Positions 19,668 through 27,579 are shown, numbered from the stretch's first letter. The stretch is 64,000 nt of DNA from Candidatus Thiodiazotropha sp. (ex Monitilora ramsayi) (GCA_025655595.1 JAHXIO010000006.1:62001-126000); one strand, 5' to 3'. A program made the numbers and translations. The notes: generated from the sequence alone by a model not told the origin.

Positions 19668-20371
19668 TCTTCGGCGAGGCGTTTGAGATTGGGTACGTCG
19701 AGTAAAAACTGGTTGGGAGAGGTTTCCACCAGCAGGCTCTGGCGCTTGAATTCAGCGATGGTGCGACTGGCAGTCTCCGTGGTGATGCCGAGCATGGCCC
19801 CCATATCCTCGCGGGCGAAGAGACTGCACTGGCTCTCTTCCGTATTTTTTACCAGCCGCAGAAGCAGTCGGGCGATACGCTGCTTGGCAGAGCCGGTTGA
19901 GAGTTCGGTCAACCAGGCATCGGCCTCAGTCAACGCGCGCTGCCAGCGATTGAGCAGCTCCCGATGCAGGCCTGGGTTCTCATTGCTGAGATTGTTCACG
20001 ACCCTGAGTGGGAGGGCACAGACTTCTGTCTCCTGCAGGACCACCGCATCGTGCTGATAGGCTTCCCCTACGAGAATCTCGAGGCCGGTGACATCGGTCG
20101 TGCGGACCAGCCTGACGATACGCTGACTGCCATCCGGCAGGTATTGCACCAGCTTTATGACGCCCGAGCGTATGGTGTAGAGGCGTTCGCCCCTGTCGCC
20201 GGCGTGATAGAGCGTGGCGCCAACCGGCAACGTGTACTGATCGATGGGATCGTGCAGTTTTTCGAATGCGGTGTCCTCGACGCCTGCGAAGAGCACAGAT
20301 TCCCGGATCGAGCACTTGAGACAGTCCGCGACGCCGTCCCGGGCTTCTTTGAAGGTAACGTTCTTTACCAT
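19664..20371 (-). CDS. Fnr/Dnr-like Crp-family regulator with incomplete Fe-S cysteine set
   Basis: A 235-residue regulator with N-terminal CLKC (Cys17, Cys20), sensor beta-roll with GDRGERLYTIRSGVIKLV, Cys118 in ETEVCALP, and a winged helix with REDMGAMLGITTETASRTIAEF. FNR uses four cysteines; here the third N-terminal one is missing, leaving Cys17, Cys20 and Cys118. It may bind a cluster with another ligand, or may sense a different signal. It heads a minus-strand group with DUF6858 and a NifX-like gene. Confidence 0.88.
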   Translation of the reverse strand: MVKNVTFKEARDGVADCLKCSIRESVLFAGVEDTAFEKLHDPIDQYTLPVGATLYHAGDRGERLYTIRSGVIKLVQYLPDGSQRIVRLVRTTDVTGLEILVGEAYQHDAVVLQETEVCALPLRVVNNLSNENPGLHRELLNRWQRALTEADAWLTELSTGSAKQRIARLLLRLVKNTEESQCSLFAREDMGAMLGITTETASRTIAEFKRQSLLVETSPNQFLLDVPNLKRLAED

Positions 20372-20594
20372 GATCCTCTGGTGGTTTTATCGTTGTTTGC
20401 AGTCTCAAAGAAGACTGGTAACTTAAGGTTAATGGGTACAGCGTGAACAATACCAGATAGATACCTGAGTAGAATACCCTCTTTTTTTGACAAAAACCCG
20501 CTGGATCAGCACTTATGGGCGGTGTAATGTGGCATGGGAGTGCAGTTTTCTATCAGATGGGTCAACCCGGGAATCCTGAGAAGTGAGGCCGAGT

Positions 20595-21590
20595 ATGAAT
20601 CAAGGTGAAAAGGGAAAGTCGCTGCAGCATATTCTCATCGTTGATGATCAGCCTGCCAATCTGGCCAGTCTGGAGCAGATCCTGGAAGCCAATTACCAGG
20701 TATCAAAGGGGGAAAATGGTCAGATCTGTCTTGATCTCGCTTTGAAGCTGAGTCCCGATCTGATCCTGCTCGATGTCGATATGCCGGTGATGGACGGACT
20801 ATCCGTCTGCCGCAAGCTCAAATCCGACCCTGCCACCTCCATGATCCCGATTATCTTCGTCTCGGCGCTGTCACGACTGGAGGAGCGGCTGGCCGGGTAT
20901 CGCGCCGGTGCGGATGACTATGTTGCCAAGCCCTACAACGTGGATGAGCTGTTGGCGAAGATCCGTATCGCCCTCAACACCCGTTTTGATCTGGAGGCTG
21001 CGAGGGAGCGTGCACAGCAGAATCTGGGCAATGTGGCGGACTCCCTTTCGACCTGCAATGAACTGGATGCCATGAAGCAGTTCATCCACGACACCTTCGA
21101 TTGCCAGGATCTGCGCTCTTTGGGAGACAGAATGCTGAAGACTTTCGACCACTTCGGTCTGAGAGTCATCGTGCGGATGCTGGGGTCAGGCCACTACTTC
21201 TCTCATGCGGGAGAGGTGGGCGCCCTCGACCAGGAGATGATGGAGGCAATGTACGACAAGGGCCGTCTGATCGACTTCGGTCACCGGACCCTGATCAATG
21301 CCGATCATGTGTCAGTGCTGGTACGCAATATGCCGGTCCACGATGCCGACCGCTATCGGCGCTGGAAGGAGAACCTGACCCTGCTGGTGGGAGTGGTGAA
21401 CAACTGTGTGGCGGCGGTGGAGAACGAGAGTATCGAACTGCACCATGCCGGCCTGCAGTCACTGGTCAAAGGGTTGAATCAACTGATCGAGCATCTGCAG
21501 GATCCGGATCTGCAGATGGACCAGGATCACGCTACCTCACACCTGACCCACCTGATCAGTGTTTGGGAATCGAATACCCAGGCATCCTGA
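20595..21590 (+). CDS. Response regulator with uncharacterised output domain
   Basis: A 331-residue protein with an N-terminal receiver domain (about 10-130): ILIVDDQPANLASLEQIL, the phosphoacceptor Asp in ILLDVDMPVMDG, VSALSR and the KPYNVDELLAKI end. The C-terminal 190 residues lack HTH, GGDEF, HD-GYP or phosphatase motifs; they contain a short coiled coil, a QFIHDTFDCQDLRSLGDRML helix and a possible GAF-like beta core (LRVIVRMLGSGHYFSHAGEV), then helices. The ATG at 20595 is preferred over an upstream GTG. No kinase is adjacent. Confidence 0.85.
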   Translation: MNQGEKGKSLQHILIVDDQPANLASLEQILEANYQVSKGENGQICLDLALKLSPDLILLDVDMPVMDGLSVCRKLKSDPATSMIPIIFVSALSRLEERLAGYRAGADDYVAKPYNVDELLAKIRIALNTRFDLEAARERAQQNLGNVADSLSTCNELDAMKQFIHDTFDCQDLRSLGDRMLKTFDHFGLRVIVRMLGSGHYFSHAGEVGALDQEMMEAMYDKGRLIDFGHRTLINADHVSVLVRNMPVHDADRYRRWKENLTLLVGVVNNCVAAVENESIELHHAGLQSLVKGLNQLIEHLQDPDLQMDQDHATSHLTHLISVWESNTQAS

Positions 21591-21774
21591 ACCCGGCCCC
21601 CGTTCTGGGCCGAAACTTCGTGTAAACCACCTTGAGCAGATGGGTCAGGAACCCTGTAATCATTTCTGTCGGATAATCGAAGTTCTCCAACTCCCAGCTG
21701 AACTGGCGATCGCATAAGGCGCTATCGAAACGGCCGAGCCCCGGGAGATTGATCAGCAGCGTCTTGATTATCAT
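21556..21774 (-). CDS. Possible small hypothetical protein
   Basis: A 72-codon open frame in the 370-base gap between the response regulator and uup, overlapping the end of the regulator gene by 35 bases in antisense. Its sequence (MIIKTLLINLPGLGRFDS..., TGFLTHLLKVVYTKFRP) has protein-like composition, but no family is recognised and the Shine-Dalgarno is weak. It may be a gene remnant. Nothing else is seen in the gap. Confidence 0.3.
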   Translation of the reverse strand: MIIKTLLINLPGLGRFDSALCDRQFSWELENFDYPTEMITGFLTHLLKVVYTKFRPRTGAGFRMPGYSIPKH

Positions 21775-21959
21775 GCAACAAACTCTCTTGAGGCTTGGCC
21801 CGGGCGGCGAATAGTGTTGAGATAGCCCACCTTGGAAAAGCCGCGGTCTTTAATGCTCCTCGGCAGACTGAGGAAATATCCCCTATCGGGCCGCTAAATA
21901 GCAGGCGTATTCCGGACCGGGTTTGAGTGAAACTTATTAAGTATGAATCGGAAGCAGCC

Positions 21960-23861
21960 GTGCCGTTGATCACCCTGAGAAATATCCAACTGAGTTATGG
22001 CGACAAGCCACTGTTGGACCACGTCGATCTCAATATCGAGCGGGGTGAGCGCATCTGTCTGCTCGGTCGCAACGGGACTGGCAAATCGACCCTGATGAAA
22101 GTGCTGCTGGGTGAGGTGCCGGCCGATGACGGGGAGCGTGTGGTCGGCAACGGCGTGCGTCTGGCGCGGCTGATCCAGGAGGTGCCCGGCGGCACATCCG
22201 GTAGCGTCTTCGACGTGGTGGCCGACGGTATCGGGCACCTGGCGGATAAGATCAAGCACTACCACCATATCAGCCATCAGCTGGCCGAGACCGGAGATGA
22301 GGCGTTGCTGGATCAGCTCTCAAAAGCCCAGCATGCCCTGGAAGCGGCGGACGGCTGGCAGTTGGAACAACGGGTGGAGACGGTGATCTCCCGTCTTGGT
22401 CTGGACGCGGACGCGGAGTTCGACGAACTCTCCGGCGGCATGAAGCGCCGGGTGTTGCTGGCCCAGGCTCTTGTCACCGAACCGGATCTGCTGCTACTGG
22501 ACGAGCCCACCAACCACCTCGATATCGAGTCGATCGACTGGATGGAGGAGTTCCTGCTCGGCTATCCCGGCGCCATCCTCTTCGTCACTCACGACCGTGC
22601 CTTCCTGCGCCGGCTGGCGACAAGGATTCTGGAACTCGATCGGGGGGCACTCACCGACTGGCCGGGGGACTATGCCAACTTCCTGCGCCGCAAGGAGGAG
22701 CGGCTCAACGCCGAGGCACTGGCCAATGAGCGGTTCGACAAGAAACTGGCCCAGGAGGAGGTCTGGATCCGCCAGGGCATCAAGGCGCGCCGGACCCGCA
22801 ACGAGGGCCGTGTTCGCGCGCTCAAGGCAATGCGGGACGAGCTGCGCCAGCGACGCGAGCAGACCGGCAAGGTGAAGATGGAACTCGCTGCGGGAGAGCG
22901 CTCCGGCAAGCTAGTGGTTGAGGTCGAAAACATCAGCTATGCCTGGGACAACGAGCCGGTGATCCGTAACCTCACCACCACCATCCTGCGCGGCGACCGG
23001 GTCGGTATCATCGGACCCAACGGCTCCGGCAAGACCACCCTGCTGAATCTATTGCTGGGACGCCTGCAGCCCGACTCAGGCCGGGTCAAGCTCGGTACCC
23101 AACTGCAGGTGGCTTACTTCGATCAGTTGCGCAGCCAGCTTGACGAGGAGCGCTCGGTGCAGGACAACGTCGGCGGCGGCAGCGAGAAGGTGGAGATCGG
23201 CGGCAGGAGCAAACACATCATCGGCTATCTGCAGGATTTTCTCTTCACGCCCGAGCGAGCTCGGACACCCGTGAAGGCCCTCTCCGGCGGAGAACGCAAC
23301 CGGCTGTTGTTGGCCAAGCTCTTCACCAAACCGGCCAATGTGCTGGTCCTCGACGAGCCCACCAACGACCTGGATGTGGAGACCCTGGAGCTGCTGGAGG
23401 AGCTGCTGGCCGACTACCCCGGTACCCTGCTGCTGGTCAGCCACGACCGTGAGTTCCTCGACAACGCGGTGACCAGTTGCCTGGTGTTCGAAGGGGAGGG
23501 CAGGGTGACCGAATCTGTCGGCGGCTACAGCGATTGGGAGGCCTACAGCCGGTCCAGGCAAAAGGCGATATCGAATCAGGCGTCCCCCGCTGAGGTCAAG
23601 TCTGCCCCGGAGAGGCCGAAAAAGAAGAGAGAGAAGCTGAGCTACAAAGACCAGCGCGAACTCGACGCCCTCCCGCAGCAGATCGAGGCGCTGGAGACGC
23701 AGTTGGATGAGCTGCAGACACAGTTGAGCGACCCGGACCTCTATCGTACCCAGGGGGATCGTGTCGCAGTGCTTCAGCAACAGGTGTCCGGGGTGCAAGA
23801 GGAACTGGATCAGGCCTATGAACGCTGGGAAACCTTGGAATCGATGCAGGCAGGCAGTTAG
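21960..23861 (+). CDS. uup: ABC-F family ATPase, Uup type
   Basis: A 633-residue cytoplasmic protein with two ATP-binding cassettes and a C-terminal coiled coil. First cassette: Walker A GRNGTGKST, signature LSGGMKRR, Walker B LLLLDEPTNHLD. Second: GPNGSGKTT, LSGGERNR, VLVLDEPTNDLD. The C-terminal 80 residues (KKKREKLSYKDQRELDALPQ...) form the coiled coil typical of Uup, which acts on ribosomes and DNA structures. The GTG at 21960 gives the family start (M)PLITLRNIQLSYG; the GTG at 21927 would add a non-family extension. Length agrees with E. coli Uup (about 635). Confidence 0.95.
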   Translation: MPLITLRNIQLSYGDKPLLDHVDLNIERGERICLLGRNGTGKSTLMKVLLGEVPADDGERVVGNGVRLARLIQEVPGGTSGSVFDVVADGIGHLADKIKHYHHISHQLAETGDEALLDQLSKAQHALEAADGWQLEQRVETVISRLGLDADAEFDELSGGMKRRVLLAQALVTEPDLLLLDEPTNHLDIESIDWMEEFLLGYPGAILFVTHDRAFLRRLATRILELDRGALTDWPGDYANFLRRKEERLNAEALANERFDKKLAQEEVWIRQGIKARRTRNEGRVRALKAMRDELRQRREQTGKVKMELAAGERSGKLVVEVENISYAWDNEPVIRNLTTTILRGDRVGIIGPNGSGKTTLLNLLLGRLQPDSGRVKLGTQLQVAYFDQLRSQLDEERSVQDNVGGGSEKVEIGGRSKHIIGYLQDFLFTPERARTPVKALSGGERNRLLLAKLFTKPANVLVLDEPTNDLDVETLELLEELLADYPGTLLLVSHDREFLDNAVTSCLVFEGEGRVTESVGGYSDWEAYSRSRQKAISNQASPAEVKSAPERPKKKREKLSYKDQRELDALPQQIEALETQLDELQTQLSDPDLYRTQGDRVAVLQQQVSGVQEELDQAYERWETLESMQAGS

Positions 23862-24297
23862 ACGACAGCGCTGTTTGCCTCTTCTGATCGTCCTATGGTT
23901 GACGGTGTTGTGGACGGGCGAAGCGATAGCGGGCGCCAGTTGCGTCATCGCCAAGCGGCTGGGAGACTCCCTCGCCATCGAATGGATCGCCTCCCCCGAT
24001 GAAAGCGCCGAATCCGCCATCCTCAAAGCCAAGCAGAAACTGCTCGAACAGGGCTATCGACAGAAAGGACAGGACGTCCACGCCCAGGCCAGCACCTGGA
24101 TGCCCCATGCTCACATGGTCATCGTCAAAACCACCTATACCACCAGGACGGGGCGTACCCGTACCAGCTACGGTTGCGGTTACAGTCCCCGTTCAGCCGC
24201 CGAAGCGGAAAGAGCGGCTGTCTACGATCTGCACAACTACTCCTGGGGCTGGAAACCGGAATTGGGATATGAAGTGATGGAGTCGTTTCGGTACTGA
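23818..24297 (+). CDS. Secreted protein of unknown function
   Basis: A protein of about 159 residues with a signal peptide (PLLIVLWLTVLWTGEAIAGA) followed by about 120 residues without membrane segments. It is not recognised. It has two Cys (ASCVIAK and YGCGYSP) that could form a disulfide and the repeated hydrophobic/aromatic end LHNYSWGWKPELGYEVMESF. The ATG at 23818 overlaps uup by 44 bp, pointing to translational coupling; a TTG at about 23875 is an alternative. A hairpin terminator overlaps its stop codon. Confidence 0.7.
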   Translation: MNAGKPWNRCRQAVRRQRCLPLLIVLWLTVLWTGEAIAGASCVIAKRLGDSLAIEWIASPDESAESAILKAKQKLLEQGYRQKGQDVHAQASTWMPHAHMVIVKTTYTTRTGRTRTSYGCGYSPRSAAEAERAAVYDLHNYSWGWKPELGYEVMESFRY

Positions 24298-24755
24298 CTC
24301 GAGGTAGCCTCGTCAGCTTTTTTGTCTGGTGTATTCCCTGGTGCTAATGTATTTTTCTTTTCCAGTTTGAATTGATCTCGTCCCAAGCCTGGTTTTGGTC
24401 GTTTGTTTACGAGTTCAATTCGTCTGATATCCTCTATTCGAAATAGAATTTCCCCTTCACTCTCACCATCCCTGAATTCATAGATTAAGTTATCATTTCC
24501 CCAGTACATGGCATCATCCATGAGAATAAAGCCGCTTTGTATCTGGTTATTGGTTATTCTGGTGTATAGAGGAAAACTGATCTTTCCGTAATAGTAGTAA
24601 CTTTCAATGCCATTATCTTTGAGCGGGACGTTGAACTGAGCAAATACCCAGACTTTTTTACTGCTTGAGTTGGCTTTTGCAGCTTGGACTTCATCGTTCA
24701 GATTACAGCCCGTCAATAAAACAGAGAGTAATACTAGTAGCCAGTAGTTTTTCAT
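24237..24755 (-). CDS. Lipoprotein of unknown function (cassette gene, C-terminus probably a run-on)
   Basis: A 172-residue frame with a lipoprotein signal (MKNYWLLVLLSVLLTGC) and an exported domain with WVFAQFNVPLKDNGIESYYYYG and a beta-rich middle; no family is recognised. The last ~27 residues are encoded antisense to the terminator and the 3' end of the gene at 23818, which is not how a native stop is usually placed. I infer that the original 3' end and its attC were lost at the edge of the cassette array and the frame now reads into the neighbour. Its start lies 20 bp after an attC core site (24775). Confidence 0.6.
   Translation of the reverse strand: MKNYWLLVLLSVLLTGCNLNDEVQAAKANSSSKKVWVFAQFNVPLKDNGIESYYYYGKISFPLYTRITNNQIQSGFILMDDAMYWGNDNLIYEFRDGESEGEILFRIEDIRRIELVNKRPKPGLGRDQFKLEKKNTLAPGNTPDKKADEATSSQYRNDSITSYPNSGFQPQE
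24294..24323 (+). terminator. Terminator of the uup-secreted protein operon
   Basis: CTGA-CT-CGAGG / CCTCG-TCAG pair around a 3-nt loop and are followed by a run of six T. The structure overlaps the stop codon of the preceding gene and also lies inside the minus-strand lipoprotein frame that converges on it. Confidence 0.7.
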
Positions 24756-24774
24756 CTTGATACTTCCTTAACAA

Positions 24775-24840
24775 CGCTAACGTGTCCTTTTCAACAAGGG
24801 GGAATCAGTAGCTGTATCCGGTGTGTAACACTGGTTGGGT
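24775..24840 (-). repeat. attC-like site 1
   Basis: Plus-strand cores CGCTAAC (24775-24781) and GTTGGGT (24834-24840). Next to them AAC-GTGT pairs with ACAC-TG-GTT, leaving TG unpaired. Hairpins at 24802-24846 (AATCAGTA/TACTGATT), 24873-24888 and 24888-24916 and the palindrome CAGATTATAATCTG (24851-24864) follow on, so this spacer is unusually rich in secondary structure. Confidence 0.5.
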
Positions 24841-24945
24841 ACTGATTGATCAGATTATAATCTGTTGATTTACGCTTCGCTTGAAGCGGGTAAAAGGGTC
24901 GTCGACCCCTTTATCCGAAAGATTATCATTTGTCACCGATGCCTT

Positions 24946-25320
24946 TTATTCAGTAGAGTTGCTTTTTGAGAGTAAATTATCTAAAGGTATTTTTGCGCCA
25001 CACCAAAAACAGTTCGATCTTCTGCTTTTTATCTTTTTTCCGCACTCTGGGCATGATGTAATGGTGCTCGATGATTTTCCATCTTTAATGCCATCTCTTA
25101 AATCTATCTCTTTTATCTTTTTTTCCAGTTGGTTCTCTGATATGCCATTTTCTTCCAGTAACTCCCAGATGGCATGTGTAATAAGGATTAAATTATCCAG
25201 TTTTTCTTCTACATAGACTATATCGCTGGAATTTGAGTGTGACCTTACCTGAGTTTCACCCGTTACAGATTTAACTCTTCCAATTCTATATTCTTGAAAT
25301 GTATCCCGAACCCATCCCAT
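24946..25320 (-). CDS. Hypothetical protein with C-terminal zinc ribbon (cassette gene)
   Basis: A 124-residue protein not recognised beyond its C-terminal zinc ribbon: CPECGKKI and CFWCGAKI, four cysteines spaced as a zinc-binding knuckle pair. The N-terminal part is charged and helical (ITHAIWELLEENGISENQLEKKIKEID), perhaps a dimerisation helix. The start is 18 bp after the core site of attC 2. Codon use is AT-rich compared with the core genes. Confidence 0.65.
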   Translation of the reverse strand: MGWVRDTFQEYRIGRVKSVTGETQVRSHSNSSDIVYVEEKLDNLILITHAIWELLEENGISENQLEKKIKEIDLRDGIKDGKSSSTITSCPECGKKIKSRRSNCFWCGAKIPLDNLLSKSNSTE

Positions 25321-25337
25321 TTCATTATCCTAATTTC

Positions 25338-25410
25338 AGTTAACGCCTCGCTCTAAGGCGAATTTTGAGCGCAGCGTAAAAATTTGTCCAACAGCAGCGT
25401 CTTGTTAACT
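25338..25410 (-). repeat. attC-like site 2
   Basis: Symmetrical cores AGTTAAC (25338-25344) and GTTAACT (25404-25410), 73 bp in all. The arms align as CGCT-CT-AAGG...AATTT against CGCTGCTGTTGG...AAATTT when one is reverse-complemented, with isolated unpaired bases. Confidence 0.65.
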
Positions 25411-25431
25411 TTACCACTGCATCAATTCTAT

Positions 25432-25911
25432 TTAGAAAACACCGTTTTCATTTCTAACCTTCCCGCCAAAAAACAACCCATACAGCCTCATAGGTAAGCT
25501 AATAGCTTGTATCGCATCCCAGTGTTCAACCAAACGGCCATCAACTACCTTCCATGTATCTATGATATTTAGGCCTTGTGAATCATCTCCCCGATGTTTC
25601 GCCCTCAGGGTCGCATGAGAATGAATAGTAACGTATTCGCCATCTACATAAATGTGCTTAACATCATAACTAAACTCAGGTGCATTTTTTACAAAATCAC
25701 TGACAGTTTTTATAACCCCCTCAATGCCATCGGCAATATTACGATTGTGTTGTCTGTAAGGGCTGCCTGAGTATCGACGTGATATTTCCTCAAAATTATG
25801 GTCGTTCATAAGCAGTTGAACAAACTCAAGGACAGCCTCAGCACTATTTTTAGCGTCAGTGCTCCAATGCGCTTTTTTTAGTGTATCAATATCAATTTTT
25901 GGATTTGCCAT
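25432..25911 (-). CDS. SnoaL-like / NTF2-fold protein (cassette gene)
   Basis: A 159-residue protein with the NTF2-like SnoaL fold: AEAVLEFVQLLMNDHNFEEISRRY, YRQHNRNIADGIEGV and a terminal WKVVDGRLVEHWDAIQ, as in ester-cyclase-like and quinone- or aldehyde-related SnoaL proteins. Substrate unknown. The AGGAG Shine-Dalgarno supports the ATG. It is divergent from the HxlR regulator at 26064, and both probably share one cassette and one control region. Confidence 0.8.
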   Translation of the reverse strand: MANPKIDIDTLKKAHWSTDAKNSAEAVLEFVQLLMNDHNFEEISRRYSGSPYRQHNRNIADGIEGVIKTVSDFVKNAPEFSYDVKHIYVDGEYVTIHSHATLRAKHRGDDSQGLNIIDTWKVVDGRLVEHWDAIQAISLPMRLYGLFFGGKVRNENGVF

Positions 25912-25973
25912 CTCTTGCTCCTAATTACTTAAAATATTAAAAACGCTAGCTGAGAGGCAGCGCTTCATTTAAC

Positions 25974-26026
25974 TTGCATAATGCAAGGGTAAATTAATTG
26001 ATTGCAATATGCAAGTGAATTACAAT
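25974..26026 (+). promoter_or_regulatory. Promoter and twin operator for hxlR-type regulator
   Basis: Two near-identical palindromes, TTGCATAATGCAA (25974-25986) and TTGCAATATGCAA (26002-26014), have centres 28 bp apart. A promoter TTGATT (25998-26003)-17 bp-TACAAT (26021-26026) points at the HxlR gene, and the second palindrome fills its spacer. This predicts autoregulation and control of the divergent SnoaL gene. Confidence 0.65.
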
Positions 26027-26063
26027 CTAAATCATTGTTTGAAGTGAAACACGGTGAGGAAAA

Positions 26064-26462
26064 ATGCCCCGGCGTTCAGATTGTCCTATTTCTAATGTTT
26101 TGGATTTTGTGGGTGATAAATGGAGCTTGTTGATTCTCCGGGATCTTGTTTTTTTCAATAAACACTCGTATTCGGAGTTTCTAAACTCACCAGAAAAAAT
26201 GGCCACTAATATACTGTCAAGCCGCCTGGAAAGACTTGAGAATGATGGCTTAATAGCCAAAAAGGTTGATGTGGAGGACAAGCGAAAGAATGTTTATACA
26301 CTGACGCAATTAGGCAGGGATATGTTGCCAATCATGTTAGAGATGATGATTTGGAGCAGTAAGCACGATCCAAATACCAATGCCCCTGAGCAACTAATAA
26401 AAAGGGCAAAGAACGATCGTGAAAACTTAATAAATGACTTGTTGGGTAGAATTGAAAGTTAA
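26064..26462 (+). CDS. HxlR family winged-helix transcriptional regulator (cassette gene)
   Basis: A 132-residue regulator with the HxlR signature CPISNVLDFVGDKWSLLILRDL, where the N-terminal Cys7 is the usual redox/electrophile-sensing position, then FLNSPEKMATNILSSRLERLENDGLI (recognition helix) and the wing KNVYTLTQLGRDMLP. It is the only plus-strand gene in the array. Its stop codon lies inside the core site of attC 3, so its end is set by the cassette boundary. GGTGAGGA precedes the ATG. It likely controls itself and the SnoaL gene. Confidence 0.88.
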   Translation: MPRRSDCPISNVLDFVGDKWSLLILRDLVFFNKHSYSEFLNSPEKMATNILSSRLERLENDGLIAKKVDVEDKRKNVYTLTQLGRDMLPIMLEMMIWSSKHDPNTNAPEQLIKRAKNDRENLINDLLGRIES

Positions 26463-26544
26463 CGCCCATGTTTAGGGGCCGCCGGCGAAGCCGGACGTCC
26501 CAGTGAGGAGCAGAGCGACGAACGGCTAGAACTACTTGTTATGT
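26457..26544 (-). repeat. attC-like site 3
   Basis: Cores AGTTAAC (26457-26463) and GTTATGT (26538-26544), 88 bp. The arms pair as GTT-TAG against CTAGAAC with one unpaired base, and the inner part holds a GCCGGC-GAA-GCCGG hairpin. Confidence 0.6.
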
Positions 26545-26559
26545 TTTTCTCGTACGCCA

Positions 26560-26988
26560 CTACGATGGAACCCATTCTTTTGATTGATACTCATACGCCC
26601 AAAAATCAGGCCCGCCGGTTTCAAAGAGTATTTCAATGCGGAGTTCTGGATTGCCTTGCATATGACCTTGCGCAGCCAACTTTGCCTCTTCAAATGTGAA
26701 GTAGTGGTATTTTTCTGCATCCACGTACAATCTGAATTTCTTCTCTTCCAAATGCTCTTTGTTCATTCCTTGAACTAGTGCTTTTACGCAATAAATGAGC
26801 AAGATGAAAAAAGCGACTGTAAGAACGAGTGCTCCCCCGGCCCATATTGCTGCTTTTTCGGCAGGCCACCTTTCAGGTTCTGCTGCACTCAACCATGAAT
26901 AGAAAACCACGCTTAATCCCGCGTATCCAGTAGCTGGAATGGAAATGACCACTCCAACCCAAAGCAGCACCTTCCGTTGGTTGATCAT
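26560..26988 (-). CDS. Hypothetical membrane protein (cassette gene)
   Basis: A 142-residue protein with two transmembrane segments (KVLLWVGVVISIPATGYAGL and IWAGGALVLTVAFFILLIYC) and a C-terminal cytoplasmic domain with FRLYVDAEKYHYFTFEEAKLAAQGH and WAYEYQSKEWVPS, which looks like a small beta-alpha-beta module. No family is recognised. The frame is open to 27087, but that would read through attC 4, so MINQRK at 26988 is taken as the start, 8 bp after the core site; no clear Shine-Dalgarno is present. Confidence 0.65.
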   Translation of the reverse strand: MINQRKVLLWVGVVISIPATGYAGLSVVFYSWLSAAEPERWPAEKAAIWAGGALVLTVAFFILLIYCVKALVQGMNKEHLEEKKFRLYVDAEKYHYFTFEEAKLAAQGHMQGNPELRIEILFETGGPDFWAYEYQSKEWVPS

Positions 26989-26995
26989 TTTTTTA

Positions 26996-27065
26996 ACATA
27001 ACGGTTGAGCTGTGGGGCACGAGGCGGATTTTTGCCGATAGTCCAACACAAGTGATTTGTTATAC
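26996..27065 (-). repeat. attC-like site 4
   Basis: Cores ACATAAC (26996-27002) and GTTATAC (27059-27065), 70 bp. The arms align through TGTG--GGGC and TGTGTTGGAC after reverse complement; an inner GGCGG/GCC hairpin closes the loop. Confidence 0.55.
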
Positions 27066-27067
27066 GC

Positions 27068-27511
27068 TTATTCGCTAAATTTAGCATCTGCTGCCTTTGT
27101 GCTCACAGTAGTTATTATGTCTTGCACGGCTTCTGTATCTTGTTTTTCCCACACTATCCACTCTGCGTTATCAAACATAACTAGCTTAGAGCTAATGTTA
27201 TTGTTTTTTAGATTTAATAATGTTTCTTCGCGCAATTCGTCAGCTATAGAAAATGACCTGCCTGTAGGGATGATTTTATTCATTTCTGCTTCCATAAAAC
27301 CCATTAACCAGGATGGTGGTGGATTAGCTACCTCTAGGGTTGTATTGTTGATTTCACGATACCATTCATTTGTATCATTTAGTTTAGTGATAAGTAGTTC
27401 TGTAATTGCGTTGTGCCCAGTATGCACTGGTACTGTGTTGGTTGGCGCAGAAGATTGAGAGCAGCTCAGTATGCTAAAAATATGCACCAGTATATAAATA
27501 TGTTTAATCAT
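27068..27511 (-). CDS. Putative lipoprotein of unknown function (cassette gene)
   Basis: A 147-residue exported protein: MIKHIYILVHIFSILSC is a lipoprotein-type signal ending at Cys17. The mature part has helical stretches (NAITELLITKLNDTNEWYREI, DELREETLLNLKNNN) and a WIVWEKQDTEAVQDIITTV end. No family is recognised. The start is 7 bp after the core of attC 5 and the stop lies 3 bp after the core of attC 4, a textbook cassette fit. Confidence 0.65.
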   Translation of the reverse strand: MIKHIYILVHIFSILSCSQSSAPTNTVPVHTGHNAITELLITKLNDTNEWYREINNTTLEVANPPPSWLMGFMEAEMNKIIPTGRSFSIADELREETLLNLKNNNISSKLVMFDNAEWIVWEKQDTEAVQDIITTVSTKAADAKFSE

Positions 27512-27517
27512 GTATGC

Positions 27518-27579
27518 GTATAACGTCTAGCTTCAGCCGCGCGCGCCTTTGACGCGTCGACTGGAAGCTTTTGTTAGCT
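27518..27579 (-). repeat. attC-like site 5
   Basis: Cores GTATAAC (27518-27524) and GTTAGCT (27573-27579), 62 bp. The arms AGCTTC-AG and CTGGAAGCT pair with a single extrahelical G, the signature that sets the recombined strand in true attC sites; an inner CGCGCGCC/GACGCG element forms the loop. Confidence 0.72.

Noticed and set aside
25950-25973. ATTTAAC with a small hairpin as a further attC between SnoaL and HxlR
   Set aside because: The core matches, but no partner core or pairing arms are found; the two divergent genes more likely share one cassette.
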